The notes: generated by a model from the sequence alone, not told the origin. Shown: positions 27,078-35,946, counted from the stretch's first letter. The stretch: 64,000 nt of DNA from Nocardia cyriacigeorgica GUH-2 (GCF_000284035.1 NC_016887.1:744001-808000); one strand, 5' to 3'. Numbers and translations are program-made.

Positions 27078-28685
27078 TCAGTCCTCGGACCGGTACTTCC
27101 TCGATACCGACGCGGCGCGTGCTCGGGCTTTGTCGGTGCTCTTGCCGACCATGGTCACCCGGCCCGCTTTCACATCGGCGCGCAGCTCCTTCCCGAGCCC
27201 CACGCACATCGCCACCAGAATCAGGACGAATGGCGACGCGACCACGATCGCACCCCATTGCAGGGCATCCAGTCCGCCCACCACCAGCAGCGTCAACGCG
27301 ACCGCGCCGACGAGCAGACCCCAGGCGATCACCAGCCATTTCTTCGGTTCGTCGGCGCCTTTCGAGGAGAAGGTGCCGAGCACGATGGCGCCCGCGTCGG
27401 CGCCGCTGATGAAGAACACCCCGGCCAGGATGATCACCGCGATACTGGTGACGGTGGACAGCGGAAACGCCGCCAGCACTTCGAAGAACGCCGCCTGCGC
27501 GCTTTCCGAGGCGACGGCCGCGATATCGCGCTCACCGCTCAATTGCAGGTCCAGGGCCGCGCCGCCGAGGATGGAGAACCAGACGATCGTCGCGAGACTG
27601 GGCGCGATCAGCACCCCGAAGACGTATTCGCGGATGGTGCGTCCACGCGAGATCTTCGCGAGAAAACTGCCGACGTAGGGCGCCCACGAGATGCCCCAGG
27701 CCCAGAAGAAGACGGTCCAGTCCTGCATCCATTGCCCGTCGGCGAAGGCGCCGGTCTCGAACGACATGGGCAGGAAGTTGAAAATGTAGCCGCCCATGGC
27801 CTGCGACAGCAGATTGAAGATGAACGAAAACGGTCCGAGCACCAGGATGAACACGCCGAGCGCGATGGCGAGCAGGGTGTTGAAATCGGCGAGCCGTTTG
27901 ATGCCTTTGTCCACGCCCGCGACCGCCGAGAAGATGAAGGCCGCTGTCAGTAGACCGACCACGAGAACCAATACCAGCGTGGAACTTTCGATATCGGAGA
28001 TGAATCCGAGCCCGGCGATGATTTGCAGGGTGCCCAGGCCGAGGGTGACCGCATTGCCGACCATCGTCGTCACGATGACCCACGTGTCGATGCCCCGGCC
28101 GGCCAACCCATCGGACCGCGTGCCGATCAACGGCCGCAAGGTCGCGCTGACCAGCGACGGACGCCCTTTGACGATCGTCGTATAGGCAAAGGCCAGCCCC
28201 GCGACGCCGAAGAACGCCCACGGATGCAGCGCCCAATGGAAGATCGAATACTGCATGGCGACCACCGCGGCCGCATCTGTGCGTGGCTCTGGTCCGCCGG
28301 GCGGCGGTTCGGCCCACAGTGTCACCGGCTCGTAGGCGCCGTAGAAGATCAAGCCGATGCCCACGCCGAGGGCGAACATCATCGCGATCCAGGAAAACGT
28401 CGAATAGGCAGGCTCATCGCCGGGATCGCCCAGTTTCACCCGCCCGTACTTGCTGAACGCGAGATAGAGGATGAAGAACACGAACCCGGCCGTCGCCATG
28501 ACGAACACCCAGCCGAACTGTCTGGCGATAAAGGCGTAGATGTGTTCACCGGCCACGCGCATCTGATCCGAGAACGCTACGCCGATGAGCAGGAACACGA
28601 TCGTCAGCGCGGCGGCGACGATCGTCACCGGCATATCGATGCCGGCGCGCCACCGTTGTTCGTCCTGCCCTCGTGAATCTTTCAT
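27078..28685 (-). CDS. BCCT-family transporter (betaine/carnitine/choline type)
   Basis: 535 residues and 12 predicted helices. The BCCT signature is clear in WTVFFWAWGISWAPYVGSF followed by LAKISRGRTIREYVFG, and FALGVGIGLIFYGAYEPV is the conserved helix 3 segment. Family members take up glycine betaine, choline, carnitine or ectoine with sodium or protons, mostly as osmoprotectants. The C-terminus is short and basic, like the osmosensing tail of BetP but smaller. ATG 28685 has AGGTGGGG upstream. An EhuB-like binding protein lies 58 bp upstream on the same strand. Confidence 0.93.
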   Translation of the reverse strand: MKDSRGQDEQRWRAGIDMPVTIVAAALTIVFLLIGVAFSDQMRVAGEHIYAFIARQFGWVFVMATAGFVFFILYLAFSKYGRVKLGDPGDEPAYSTFSWIAMMFALGVGIGLIFYGAYEPVTLWAEPPPGGPEPRTDAAAVVAMQYSIFHWALHPWAFFGVAGLAFAYTTIVKGRPSLVSATLRPLIGTRSDGLAGRGIDTWVIVTTMVGNAVTLGLGTLQIIAGLGFISDIESSTLVLVLVVGLLTAAFIFSAVAGVDKGIKRLADFNTLLAIALGVFILVLGPFSFIFNLLSQAMGGYIFNFLPMSFETGAFADGQWMQDWTVFFWAWGISWAPYVGSFLAKISRGRTIREYVFGVLIAPSLATIVWFSILGGAALDLQLSGERDIAAVASESAQAAFFEVLAAFPLSTVTSIAVIILAGVFFISGADAGAIVLGTFSSKGADEPKKWLVIAWGLLVGAVALTLLVVGGLDALQWGAIVVASPFVLILVAMCVGLGKELRADVKAGRVTMVGKSTDKARARAASVSRKYRSED

Positions 28686-28743
28686 TGATTCCCCACCTCA
28701 GCCGGCCGAGTTGCGTTGGGCGTTCGGGCAAATCCTGCGGACT

Positions 28744-29703
28744 CTACCGCGGCAGCGGTCCGCGGACACCGCCACCGGTGTCGATTGTGCATAGATCGTC
28801 GGTCCGGACCGATGGTTCCGGCATTTCCGCTTCGGTGAAACCGTAGGGCGCGGTGAGTTCGAGGATCCGCCCTTCCCTGCGCAGCACGGCCAATTCGCGG
28901 TTGTAGGCCTCGCGCAGCGATCCGTCGGTTTTCCGGAATCCGGCCGCACCGCAGCCGAGCCGGGGCTTTCCGTCGACCACGGTGGTGAACGGCGGCAGGA
29001 GTTCCACCGCATTCGCCCATTCCGAGGGGCCGCCTTCGGGTCCGGCCGGCCCGGACCGCCTGGCGCGTTCGAGCATGGCGCGCAAAGAAATACTCGTCAG
29101 CGCGAAGGCATCGACCTGTCCTCGGGCGACCTGCGCGAGACCTTCGTCCTGGCTGCCGACCACCCTGATCTTCTCGTTGCGGACCCCGGCCGACTGCGCA
29201 TACGACTCTTCGACGGCGGCCGCCAGCACCGCCACGGTCGCGGCGGTGCGGGCGATCGAATCGAAATCGCTGAGCTGCTTCGGATTGCCCTTACCCACCA
29301 GCAGGGCCGATTGCGCGCAGTAGATGGGTTCGCTGAACGCGATCTGCTCGCACCGCGCCTTGTTGACGAACATGCCCGCCGATATCACGTCGAACGCGCC
29401 GGAATTCACGCCGCCGATCAGGCTGCGGAACGGCACCAGCACGCCCTCGAGCCGGTCGACGCCGAGCCGCTCGAATACCGCGCGATCGACCGCAGGCATC
29501 GCGCCGACCAGGCCGTTGTCGTCGTAGGCGTAGGGCCGCTCGCCGGAGTAGCCGACCTTGACCACGCCCGCGTCCCTGATCTTGTCCAGGGTGTTGCCAA
29601 GCCCGACCGCATCACATCCGACGATCAGCCCCGGCGCCGTCAGCAGGCCCCCGCCGACCATGGTGACCTGCAGGAATCGTCGCCTCGACCAGGTACGCGC
29701 CAT
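28744..29703 (-). CDS. EhuB-like solute-binding lipoprotein (family 3), orphan
   Basis: 319 residues. The N-terminus has a twin-arginine signal (SRRRFLQV) and a lipobox LIVGC, so it is probably exported by Tat and lipid-anchored. The mature part is a family 3 periplasmic-type binding protein closest to the ectoine/hydroxyectoine receptor EhuB: VGYSGERPYAYDD, LVPFRSLIGGVNSGAFDVISAGMF and RCEQIAFSEPIY. Missing are the EhuC/EhuD permeases and the EhuA ATPase; instead it is followed at 58 bp by a BCCT transporter. Ectoine as ligand is inference. Confidence 0.8.
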   Translation of the reverse strand: MARTWSRRRFLQVTMVGGGLLTAPGLIVGCDAVGLGNTLDKIRDAGVVKVGYSGERPYAYDDNGLVGAMPAVDRAVFERLGVDRLEGVLVPFRSLIGGVNSGAFDVISAGMFVNKARCEQIAFSEPIYCAQSALLVGKGNPKQLSDFDSIARTAATVAVLAAAVEESYAQSAGVRNEKIRVVGSQDEGLAQVARGQVDAFALTSISLRAMLERARRSGPAGPEGGPSEWANAVELLPPFTTVVDGKPRLGCGAAGFRKTDGSLREAYNRELAVLRREGRILELTAPYGFTEAEMPEPSVRTDDLCTIDTGGGVRGPLPR

Positions 29704-29783
29704 ACCGCCATCCCTCCGCCGACAACGTTGTCCGCCCTATGATCCACCCGCGGCGGCGGCTCGTGCAGGCGTTCGCGGCTAAC

Positions 29784-30530
29784 TCACCGCGCGGCGGCGA
29801 TCACCGAGGCGAGGCCGCCCGGCGCCATGAGGGCGCGGCGGTCGGTGACTTCCGCGCCGTTGACGTAGACGGTGGGCGTGCCGGTGACGCCGGAGCGGAG
29901 CACCTGGTCGGTCTTCGTGCGCAGATAGCTGTCGAACTGACGGTTGATAATGCATTCGGCCACAGCGGAATCGGTGTATCCGGCCGATTCGGCGATATCG
30001 ATCAGTGTGCTGTCGGGCAATCCCTCGCCGCCCTCGACGGGCTGTTGGACGAACATCTCCGACAGCCAGCTCTGGTAATTGTCCAAGCCGCTGTTGGCCA
30101 CGCAGAACGATGCGTTGCCGGCGCGGGAGGAGTATTCGGTCTCGCTCATGCTGTCCAGAAAGGTGATGACGCTGTATTCGACGGCGGCGCTGCCATCGCG
30201 CACCACGTCCGCGAGCACCGACCCGTTGGCCTCCTCGAACTTCTGGCAGGCGGGGCATTGCAGGTCCATGACGACCCGGACGGTCACCTCCGCGTCGTCG
30301 TCGCCGACTCGCACCGCACCGTCGGCCAGCACGTTCTCCGGGGTGGTGCCGTCGGACATCGCGGTGGCGGTGCCGGTGACCGTCGAGGTCACCAGGCCAC
30401 GCGCCAGCAACCCGATGCCGACCGCCGCGGCGACCAGCACCAGCACCAGAAAAGGCATGAGCACGACCAGAAGTCGTTGATTCGATTGCTGTTTCTGCGG
30501 CGGCGGCCATCCGCCCGGATAGGTGTTCAC
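29784..30530 (-). CDS. Membrane-anchored DsbA/thioredoxin-like disulfide oxidoreductase
   Basis: 248 residues. A short Pro/Gln-rich cytoplasmic head, one membrane helix (about 20-45), then an extracellular DsbA-like domain with the redox motif CPAC (about residue 94) and the cis-proline loop GTPTVYVNG. It oxidises or isomerises disulfides in exported proteins. The architecture matches mycobacterial DsbA/Rv2969c-like proteins. GTG 30530 is the start. An 80-bp gap separates it from the binding-protein gene on the same strand. Confidence 0.9.
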   Translation of the reverse strand: MNTYPGGWPPPQKQQSNQRLLVVLMPFLVLVLVAAAVGIGLLARGLVTSTVTGTATAMSDGTTPENVLADGAVRVGDDDAEVTVRVVMDLQCPACQKFEEANGSVLADVVRDGSAAVEYSVITFLDSMSETEYSSRAGNASFCVANSGLDNYQSWLSEMFVQQPVEGGEGLPDSTLIDIAESAGYTDSAVAECIINRQFDSYLRTKTDQVLRSGVTGTPTVYVNGAEVTDRRALMAPGGLASVIAAAR

Positions 30531-30731
30531 GTCCCATGCTTTCCGCTAGCCCGATAGTCCCGGGCCAGCCTAACGGGAGGCCGGGTGCCCGTCGCGAAAG
30601 CCGCGAACGCGCTGGTCACAGCTCCGGTGGTGGAGGGGATCGCACGTGTCGGTTTCGTCCAAGACATCAGCGGTGGCCGTTCCTAAGCTTGGCGTCGACA
30701 ACGAACGAGGCACACATTCAGGAGGATTTCG

Positions 30732-31307
30732 ATGGCACGCGAACTGGTCTACACGGGTTTCATGTCGCTGGACGGCGTCGTGGATTCGCCGGGCGGCACG
30801 GCCGAGGGGCATCGCAGCGGCGGTTGGGTCATGCAGACCGAGTTCGTCCCGGAGGCCTACTCGCTCAAGGCCGAGGAACTCGCCGATACCGGCGCGTTGA
30901 TGTTCGGCCGCCGCAGCTACGAGGCGTTCGCGCCGATCTGGCGCGATTCCGAGGATCACGCCGCCTACAAAGACCTGCCGAAGTACGTGGTGTCGTCGAC
31001 GCTGACCGAGGACGACCTGATCGACGGCTGGGGCCCGATCACCATCCTCCGCTCGGAGGACGAGGTCGCGAAGCTCAAGCAGACCGACGGCGGCGGCATC
31101 TTCATCCACGGCAGCGCCGAACTGGCCCTGCGCCTGGCCGAAGCCGGCCTGATCGATCGCTACAACCTTCTGGTCTTCCCGGTGCTGCTGGGCGCGGGCA
31201 AGCATCTGTTCCCCCGGACGGATCGGGAGAAGCAGCAGCTGCGGCTCCGGGATCAGGCCGGCTACTCCAACGGGGTCACCAAGCTGATCTACGACGTGGT
31301 GCGCTGA
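30732..31307 (+). CDS. Dihydrofolate reductase/RibD C-terminal-like reductase (paralogue 2)
   Basis: 191 residues with the fold landmarks ELVYTGFMSLDGVVDSP, LMFGRRSYEAFAPIW, KYVVSSTLTEDD, and GLIDRYNLLVFPVLLGAGKHLF. It is similar in layout to the gene at 9253 but not a recent copy. AGGAGG lies seven bases before the ATG. The last 19 bases overlap the end of the AraC-type gene on the other strand. The substrate is unknown. Confidence 0.88.
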   Translation: MARELVYTGFMSLDGVVDSPGGTAEGHRSGGWVMQTEFVPEAYSLKAEELADTGALMFGRRSYEAFAPIWRDSEDHAAYKDLPKYVVSSTLTEDDLIDGWGPITILRSEDEVAKLKQTDGGGIFIHGSAELALRLAEAGLIDRYNLLVFPVLLGAGKHLFPRTDREKQQLRLRDQAGYSNGVTKLIYDVVR

Positions 31308-31999
31308 GTGGGGTCGAGGGCGAGCGGGCCGCCGGCCTGGGCGCGCAACTGTCCAGCGGTGCGCCCGATATAGCGGCGCAGCGCGCGGGCCAGATGCGGT
31401 TCGTCGTAGTAGTCGAGCTTGACGACCACGTCGGCGGGCGTTTCCCCGGTCATCAGCAGGAACGCCGCGGTGCGGGCGCGTTCGATCTGGCGGATCGCGC
31501 CGTGGGTGAGCCCGGTGGCGGACCGGAACCGGCGCTCCAGCGTCCGCTCGCTGACCTCCGGTGGCGAGCCTTGCAGGGTGGCCGCGACCAGCGGATCGCG
31601 CACCACCGCCCCTTCCTGGACCAGCCGCTCTACCAGCGCCTCCGCGTCATCGACTCCCGGAATCTCGCGGTGCGCGCCATCGAGCCAGAACTTTCGTTCG
31701 CTCACATCGGGCAGTGCGATCCCGCCGTCGACCAGGGTCGGCGTAGCCACGGTCCGCAGTGCGGTGCCGACCTTGAACTGGATGCCGGTGAACACCGCGC
31801 CTTCGGGCACGGGCGCCGTCCCGGTCCGCGTCTCCGGGCCCGTCACCGCCGCGAACCGGCGCCCCTCCTGCTCCCAGAACACCAATCCCCAGGTCTCGCT
31901 GGCGACCGACGTCATCGTGGAGACTTCCTCGGCACGGCACATCCATATCGATTCGACCCAGGGCGAATCGGACGCGCGTGTTTCGAAGAGCAGTCCCAC
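31289..31999 (-). CDS. AraC-family regulator (DUF6597-like N-terminus)
   Basis: 236 residues. The N-terminal half resembles the beta-barrel sensor of short AraC proteins (TWGLVFWEQEGRRFAAVTGPE). The C-terminal HTH pair is VSERTLERRFRSATGLTHGAIRQIERARTAA and TPADVVVKLDYYDEPHLARALRRYIGRT. It overlaps the 3' end of the reductase gene by 19 bp on the opposite strand, an arrangement that could produce antisense interference. It is probably a local regulator; the target is unknown. Confidence 0.85.
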   Translation of the reverse strand: MGLLFETRASDSPWVESIWMCRAEEVSTMTSVASETWGLVFWEQEGRRFAAVTGPETRTGTAPVPEGAVFTGIQFKVGTALRTVATPTLVDGGIALPDVSERKFWLDGAHREIPGVDDAEALVERLVQEGAVVRDPLVAATLQGSPPEVSERTLERRFRSATGLTHGAIRQIERARTAAFLLMTGETPADVVVKLDYYDEPHLARALRRYIGRTAGQLRAQAGGPLALDPTQRTTS

Positions 32000-32058
32000 A
32001 TCGGAATTTTAAGCGTTGAGCGGGAAGCGGCCCGGGTCGACGAGCACCCGCTCGGATC

Positions 32059-32754
32059 TCATAGGCGCGCCCAGGCCATCTCCGCACCGGGTTCGGCCGA
32101 CAGCGTGCCGCTGGATCCCGCCGGCAGATAGGCGAACTCTCCTTGCTCGACCACGATGGTCCGGCCGACCGGGCCTGCGCCGCGGATCTGAAATCGCCCC
32201 GTGGTCGCCACGATCACCTGATCGTTCGGGGCATCGAACTCGACGCGGGCGCCCGCACGGATGAAACCCACCTCGAAATGCTGTCCCGCCTCGGCAGCGA
32301 GGAACAGCCGGTCCGCACCGTGCCGCCGGTGGGTGTCGTGGCGGCTGGACACTATCCGCGCGAATGGTCCTGCGGTGGACTGTTCACGGGCGACTTCCCA
32401 TTCCGCGAGTTCGATCTCCCACACCGGCGGAAATGCCAGCGCGAGCATGGCGAGATCCGCCGTGACGCTGAATTCGCCACGGCTCGCGGGGTGGAGATGA
32501 ACCAGATCTCCGGGCCGGGCGACCGTGCTGCCGTCAGCGCTGTCAATCGTCATCGTGCCCGCGGTGACGATCCATACTTCCTCGTAGGGTGCCGCGAGGG
32601 GAGCACGTGCGCCGGCGCTCATCCGCGTGAAACCGGCGCTCATCCGGGCGTAGTCCGCGGCTACGGCGGCGCCGATCCGAATTCCGTCGTCGATCTGTTC
32701 CCAGGCGCGCACCTCACGGGGTGTGAACGCTCGAATGTGCCGCACGAGTTTCAT
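32059..32754 (-). CDS. Double-cupin protein
   Basis: 231 residues consisting of two cupin barrels (about 45-115 and 145-225): APYEEVWIVTAGTMTIDSADGSTVARPGDLVHLHP in the first and RAGARVEFDAPNDQVIVATTGRFQIRG in the second. The ATG at 32754 begins one base after the stop of the MFS exporter and has no Shine-Dalgarno of its own, so it is translated by coupling. A role in modifying or sensing the compound exported by the MFS protein is inferred from this arrangement. Confidence 0.78.
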   Translation of the reverse strand: MKLVRHIRAFTPREVRAWEQIDDGIRIGAAVAADYARMSAGFTRMSAGARAPLAAPYEEVWIVTAGTMTIDSADGSTVARPGDLVHLHPASRGEFSVTADLAMLALAFPPVWEIELAEWEVAREQSTAGPFARIVSSRHDTHRRHGADRLFLAAEAGQHFEVGFIRAGARVEFDAPNDQVIVATTGRFQIRGAGPVGRTIVVEQGEFAYLPAGSSGTLSAEPGAEMAWARL

Positions 32755-32755
32755 T

Positions 32756-34315
32756 TCATCGGGCGCAGACAAGGTCGTCCTCCTGCTCACAAACGACATT
32801 TCCGGAACGGAACCGGGATGCGATGACCAGCCCGGCCGTCAGCGCCAGGACGACGGCGCCGATCCCCGCATAGACCTGGAGCCCGAAGCCGACCGCCGCG
32901 TGCACGACGGCCGACACCGCCGGTTCGCCGGTCGGAAGCCGCTGCGCCTGCGCAACCCCTTCGTGGACGCTCGTCTGGAGCATCCGACCGGCCGAATCGG
33001 AGACATCCGCGGGAAGATTGCCGCTGAGGTAACCGCGGTAGGCCACGACGCCGACGACACCCGCCGCCGCGATGCCGAGCGCGGTGCCGAGTTCCCCGCC
33101 CACCTCCTGCGCCGAGGCAGCCGAGCCGGTCTTCGCGGCCGGCGCGCTGGAGATGATCAGGTCACTGACCATCGCCCCGGCCATACCCTGGCCCAATCCG
33201 ACCACGGAAATGGCCGCCACCAGGAACGCGAGCGGTGTGCTCGGGCCGGAGAAGACGGCGACACCGAGGCCACCGCTCGCGGCGATGAGAACTCCACACG
33301 TGACAACCGCCTCGGGCCGCCACCGCCGGGCGAGCCGGGGCGCCAGCATCGCTCCGGCGATATCCAGCACGATGTAGGGCATCGTCCACAGTCCGGCGCG
33401 TAGCGGCGACAGCCCGGCGACCAGCATCAGGTATTGGGTGAAGAGGTAGAACATGCCCGTCACGCCGATACCCATCAGCAGTAGCGTCACCAGGGATACG
33501 CGCACCTGCCGATGGCCGAGCAGATCGAGGTCGAACAAGGGCTCCGGTATCCGGCGCTGACGCCGCACGAACAACCCCGAAACGGCAAGTCCCACCAGGA
33601 TGCACACAACTTGCGGCCATGCGGTGCCTCCGCCTGCGGACTGCCCGGCGGCGAGTTCTTGGAGCCCGTAGACGATGGCCAGCATCGCCGTCACGGACAG
33701 TGTGACGCTGATCGGATCGATGCGAGTGGGATTGCGTTCGGCCCGTTCCGGGAGCAGCCGGGTTCCCGCGATGAGCAGCAGCACGAGCGGCGGGACATTG
33801 ACGAGAAAGACCGTGCCCCACCAGAAGTACTCCAACAGCGCACCGCCCAGCACGGGCCCGATGGCGCCGCCCACCGTGAACGCGCTGAATGCGATCGCGA
33901 TGGCGAGGCGACGTTGGGTGTCGTCGCGGAACATGGTGCGCAGCAAGGAGAACAGCGAGGGCATCAGCGTCGCCCCGGCGATGCCCAGCGCAGCTCGGGC
34001 GACGATCAACATCGCCGCGGTCGTGGAAAAGGCCGCCACCACGGAGAGGACTGCGAAGGCCGCCGATCCGGTCAGCAGCAACCGGCGCGGGCCGACGCGA
34101 TCGCTGAGTCTCCCCGCAGTGACCAGGAATCCGGCGATCAAGAAGCCGTAGACGTGGGTGATCCACATCGTCTGGGAAGCACTGGCGTTCAGGTCGGCGC
34201 TGATGGCGGGCAAGGCGAAGAACAGCACGGTCAGGTCGGTCGCCAGCGCGAGCATCGGCAGCAGGAGCAGCCCAAGGCCGAGCCATTCGCGGGTGGTCGC
34301 TTGGGTAGTCTGCAT
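32756..34315 (-). CDS. MFS drug exporter, DHA2 (QacA/SmvA-like) family
   Basis: 519 residues with 14 predicted helices. Helix 1 carries LATDLTVLFFALPAISADL, the cytoplasmic loop 2-3 motif A is GRLSDRVGPRR, and the antiporter motif C is SAFTVGGAIGPVLGGALLE. Such exporters expel cationic dyes, disinfectants or antibiotics with protons. The ATG at 34315 has GAGGGAG five bases upstream; GTG 34321 is the alternative. The divergent TetR gene and a palindrome in between make it a typical TetR-controlled exporter. Confidence 0.93.
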   Translation of the reverse strand: MQTTQATTREWLGLGLLLLPMLALATDLTVLFFALPAISADLNASASQTMWITHVYGFLIAGFLVTAGRLSDRVGPRRLLLTGSAAFAVLSVVAAFSTTAAMLIVARAALGIAGATLMPSLFSLLRTMFRDDTQRRLAIAIAFSAFTVGGAIGPVLGGALLEYFWWGTVFLVNVPPLVLLLIAGTRLLPERAERNPTRIDPISVTLSVTAMLAIVYGLQELAAGQSAGGGTAWPQVVCILVGLAVSGLFVRRQRRIPEPLFDLDLLGHRQVRVSLVTLLLMGIGVTGMFYLFTQYLMLVAGLSPLRAGLWTMPYIVLDIAGAMLAPRLARRWRPEAVVTCGVLIAASGGLGVAVFSGPSTPLAFLVAAISVVGLGQGMAGAMVSDLIISSAPAAKTGSAASAQEVGGELGTALGIAAAGVVGVVAYRGYLSGNLPADVSDSAGRMLQTSVHEGVAQAQRLPTGEPAVSAVVHAAVGFGLQVYAGIGAVVLALTAGLVIASRFRSGNVVCEQEDDLVCAR

Positions 34316-34372
34316 CGCCACTCCCTCAGAAATACGTTACAGAGTGTCACGTTATGAGTGAGCGTAACAGGT

Positions 34373-34398
34373 TTCATTACGTGGTGTCACGTAATGAA
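34373..34398. promoter_or_regulatory. TetR operator (perfect 11-bp inverted repeat)
   Basis: TTCATTACGTG (34373-34383), spacer GTGT, CACGTAATGAA (34388-34398). A half-site copy TGTCACGTTATGAG is at 34345-34358. It overlaps the probable promoters of both divergent genes and would repress both. Confidence 0.75.
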
Positions 34399-34414
34399 TA
34401 GCTAATCTGGAGCA

Positions 34415-35092
34415 ATGGGAGACAGCACGAGCAAACCGCGCGGCCGGCCTCGCGATACCCGCATCGCGGAATCCGTGACGGCGGCGACGCTTCAGCTGCT
34501 CGAGGACGGCGGCTACGCGGCCGTCAGCGTGGGTGAGGTCGCCCGGTGCGCGCAAACCTCACGCCCGGCGATCTATCGCCGCTGGTCCGGGCGGCCCGAG
34601 CTGGTCCTCGCCGCGATCGAAAGCCGCCTGACCACGCCGGTCCCACCCGACACCGGATGCACGCTCTGCGATATCGCCGACAGCCTCTCCATCTTCCTCA
34701 CCGCCTACCGCACTATCCGCCCCGAGGTCTTCAGCGCCCTGTACGCCGACTGCGTGCCCGACCCCGAACTGCATCGCCGCTACCTCGAGGCGGTGATCGA
34801 GCCATCCAGAAAGGCCGTCCGCGAAATGCTGCGTCGCGCCGTCGACCGCGGCGATCTCCGCGACGACGTCGACATCGAGCGGCTACTCGACATAGTCGCC
34901 GCATTCGTCCACTACCGAGCCCTTTTCGGCGACCACCTCGACGATGAGGAAGCCGAACGCACCATCGAAACCATCATGCGCGGCGCCGCCGTCGACTACG
35001 ACGCCCTACTCGCGCACAGCCGGGCCATGGATGGTGGACATGTCGACGGGGCGGGGGAGCATCACGTGCGGATCGGCGGTGCGGGGGCGTAG
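34415..35092 (+). CDS. TetR-family regulator of the MFS exporter
   Basis: 225 residues. The N-terminal HTH (GYAAVSVGEVARCAQTSRPAIYRRW) and C-terminal domain of the TetR_C_11 kind (RAVDRGDLRDDVDIERLLD) are clear. TAATCT (34403-34408) ends six bases before the ATG, which would make the transcript leaderless; a GGAG at 34409-34412 is too near the ATG to be a good Shine-Dalgarno. The palindrome upstream indicates autorepression. The inducer is not deducible. Confidence 0.9.
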   Translation: MGDSTSKPRGRPRDTRIAESVTAATLQLLEDGGYAAVSVGEVARCAQTSRPAIYRRWSGRPELVLAAIESRLTTPVPPDTGCTLCDIADSLSIFLTAYRTIRPEVFSALYADCVPDPELHRRYLEAVIEPSRKAVREMLRRAVDRGDLRDDVDIERLLDIVAAFVHYRALFGDHLDDEEAERTIETIMRGAAVDYDALLAHSRAMDGGHVDGAGEHHVRIGGAGA

Positions 35093-35132
35093 TAGCCGCG
35101 TTCCGAGGCTGGGCGTCCCACGGCCTCCTGTC

Positions 35133-35161
35133 TTGACTCCTCGGTGCAAGCTGTCTAACTT
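35133..35161 (+). promoter_or_regulatory. Promoter of the third DHFR-like gene
   Basis: TTGACT (35133-35138) and TAACTT (35156-35161) separated by 17 bp. The expected transcription start is near 35168, inside the TTGCAAT repeat. Confidence 0.5.
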
Positions 35162-35166
35162 GGTGG

Positions 35167-35180
35167 TTGCAATTTGCAAT
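35167..35180 (+). promoter_or_regulatory. Tandem TTGCAAT repeat, candidate operator at +1
   Basis: Two head-to-tail TTGCAAT heptamers; each contains the self-complementary TTGCAA. Placed at the predicted start point, it suits a repressor of the ArsR/MarR kind. No such gene is adjacent. Confidence 0.4.
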
Positions 35181-35197
35181 CAGATGGAGGAGTGGTC

Positions 35198-35842
35198 ATG
35201 GGCAAGGTTCGCGTCGATCTGAATATCTCGCTGGACGGGTACGCGACGACCACCGACCAAACCCCCGAAGACCCGATGGGCCAGGACTGGAACCGCCTCG
35301 TCGCGGCCTACGCGGCGACCCGCACGTTCCGTGAGCGCGTTTTCGGCGACACCTCCGGCGCAGGCACCACCGGCGTGGACGACAAATACGCCGCCGCCTA
35401 CTTCGAAGGCATCGGAGCCGAGATCATGGGTGCCGGCATGTTCGGCCTGCACGCCCACCCCGGCGACCCCGACTGGCAAGGCTGGTGGGGCCCCAACCCA
35501 CCCTTCGGCGTCCCCGTCTTCGTGCTCACCCACGAACAGCGCCCGACGTTGGAGATGGCGGGCGGCACCACCTTTCATTTCCTCCAGGAAACCCCGGAGG
35601 ACGCTCTCGCCCTGGCGCAGAAAGCGGCCGGCGAACTCGACGTCCGCATCGGCGGCGGCATCTCCGTCGTCCGCACCTACCTGGCCGCAGGCCTCGTCGA
35701 TCAACTGCACGTCGGCATCACCCCGATCCTGCTCGGCCGCGGCGAGCGGCTGTGGGACGACCTGCGCGAGCTCGAGAGCGGCTACACGGTGGACAGCGAA
35801 GTCGCTGAGAGCGGGACGATCCACGTGACGTTCTCGCGCTGA
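35198..35842 (+). CDS. Dihydrofolate reductase/RibD C-terminal-like reductase (paralogue 3)
   Basis: 214 residues. Landmarks are VRVDLNISLDGYATTTDQ, GAGMFGLH, VPVFVLTHEQRPTLEM, IGGGISVVRTYLAAGL and VDQLHVGITPILLGRGERLW. It belongs to the longer actinobacterial subgroup of RibD_C proteins. ATG 35198 has GGAGGAG at 35186. Its promoter and the TTGCAAT repeat are clear, so it is probably an inducible single gene. Confidence 0.88.
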   Translation: MGKVRVDLNISLDGYATTTDQTPEDPMGQDWNRLVAAYAATRTFRERVFGDTSGAGTTGVDDKYAAAYFEGIGAEIMGAGMFGLHAHPGDPDWQGWWGPNPPFGVPVFVLTHEQRPTLEMAGGTTFHFLQETPEDALALAQKAAGELDVRIGGGISVVRTYLAAGLVDQLHVGITPILLGRGERLWDDLRELESGYTVDSEVAESGTIHVTFSR

Positions 35843-35946
35843 GGGTTTCGGTGATGGCGGCGCGGCCCTATGGATCGGGCCCAGCTCCGTTTGTACGCTG
35901 ACCGCTGCGGGATCCGGCCCGGCGGTGCTTGGGGAGGTGCGGTGTC

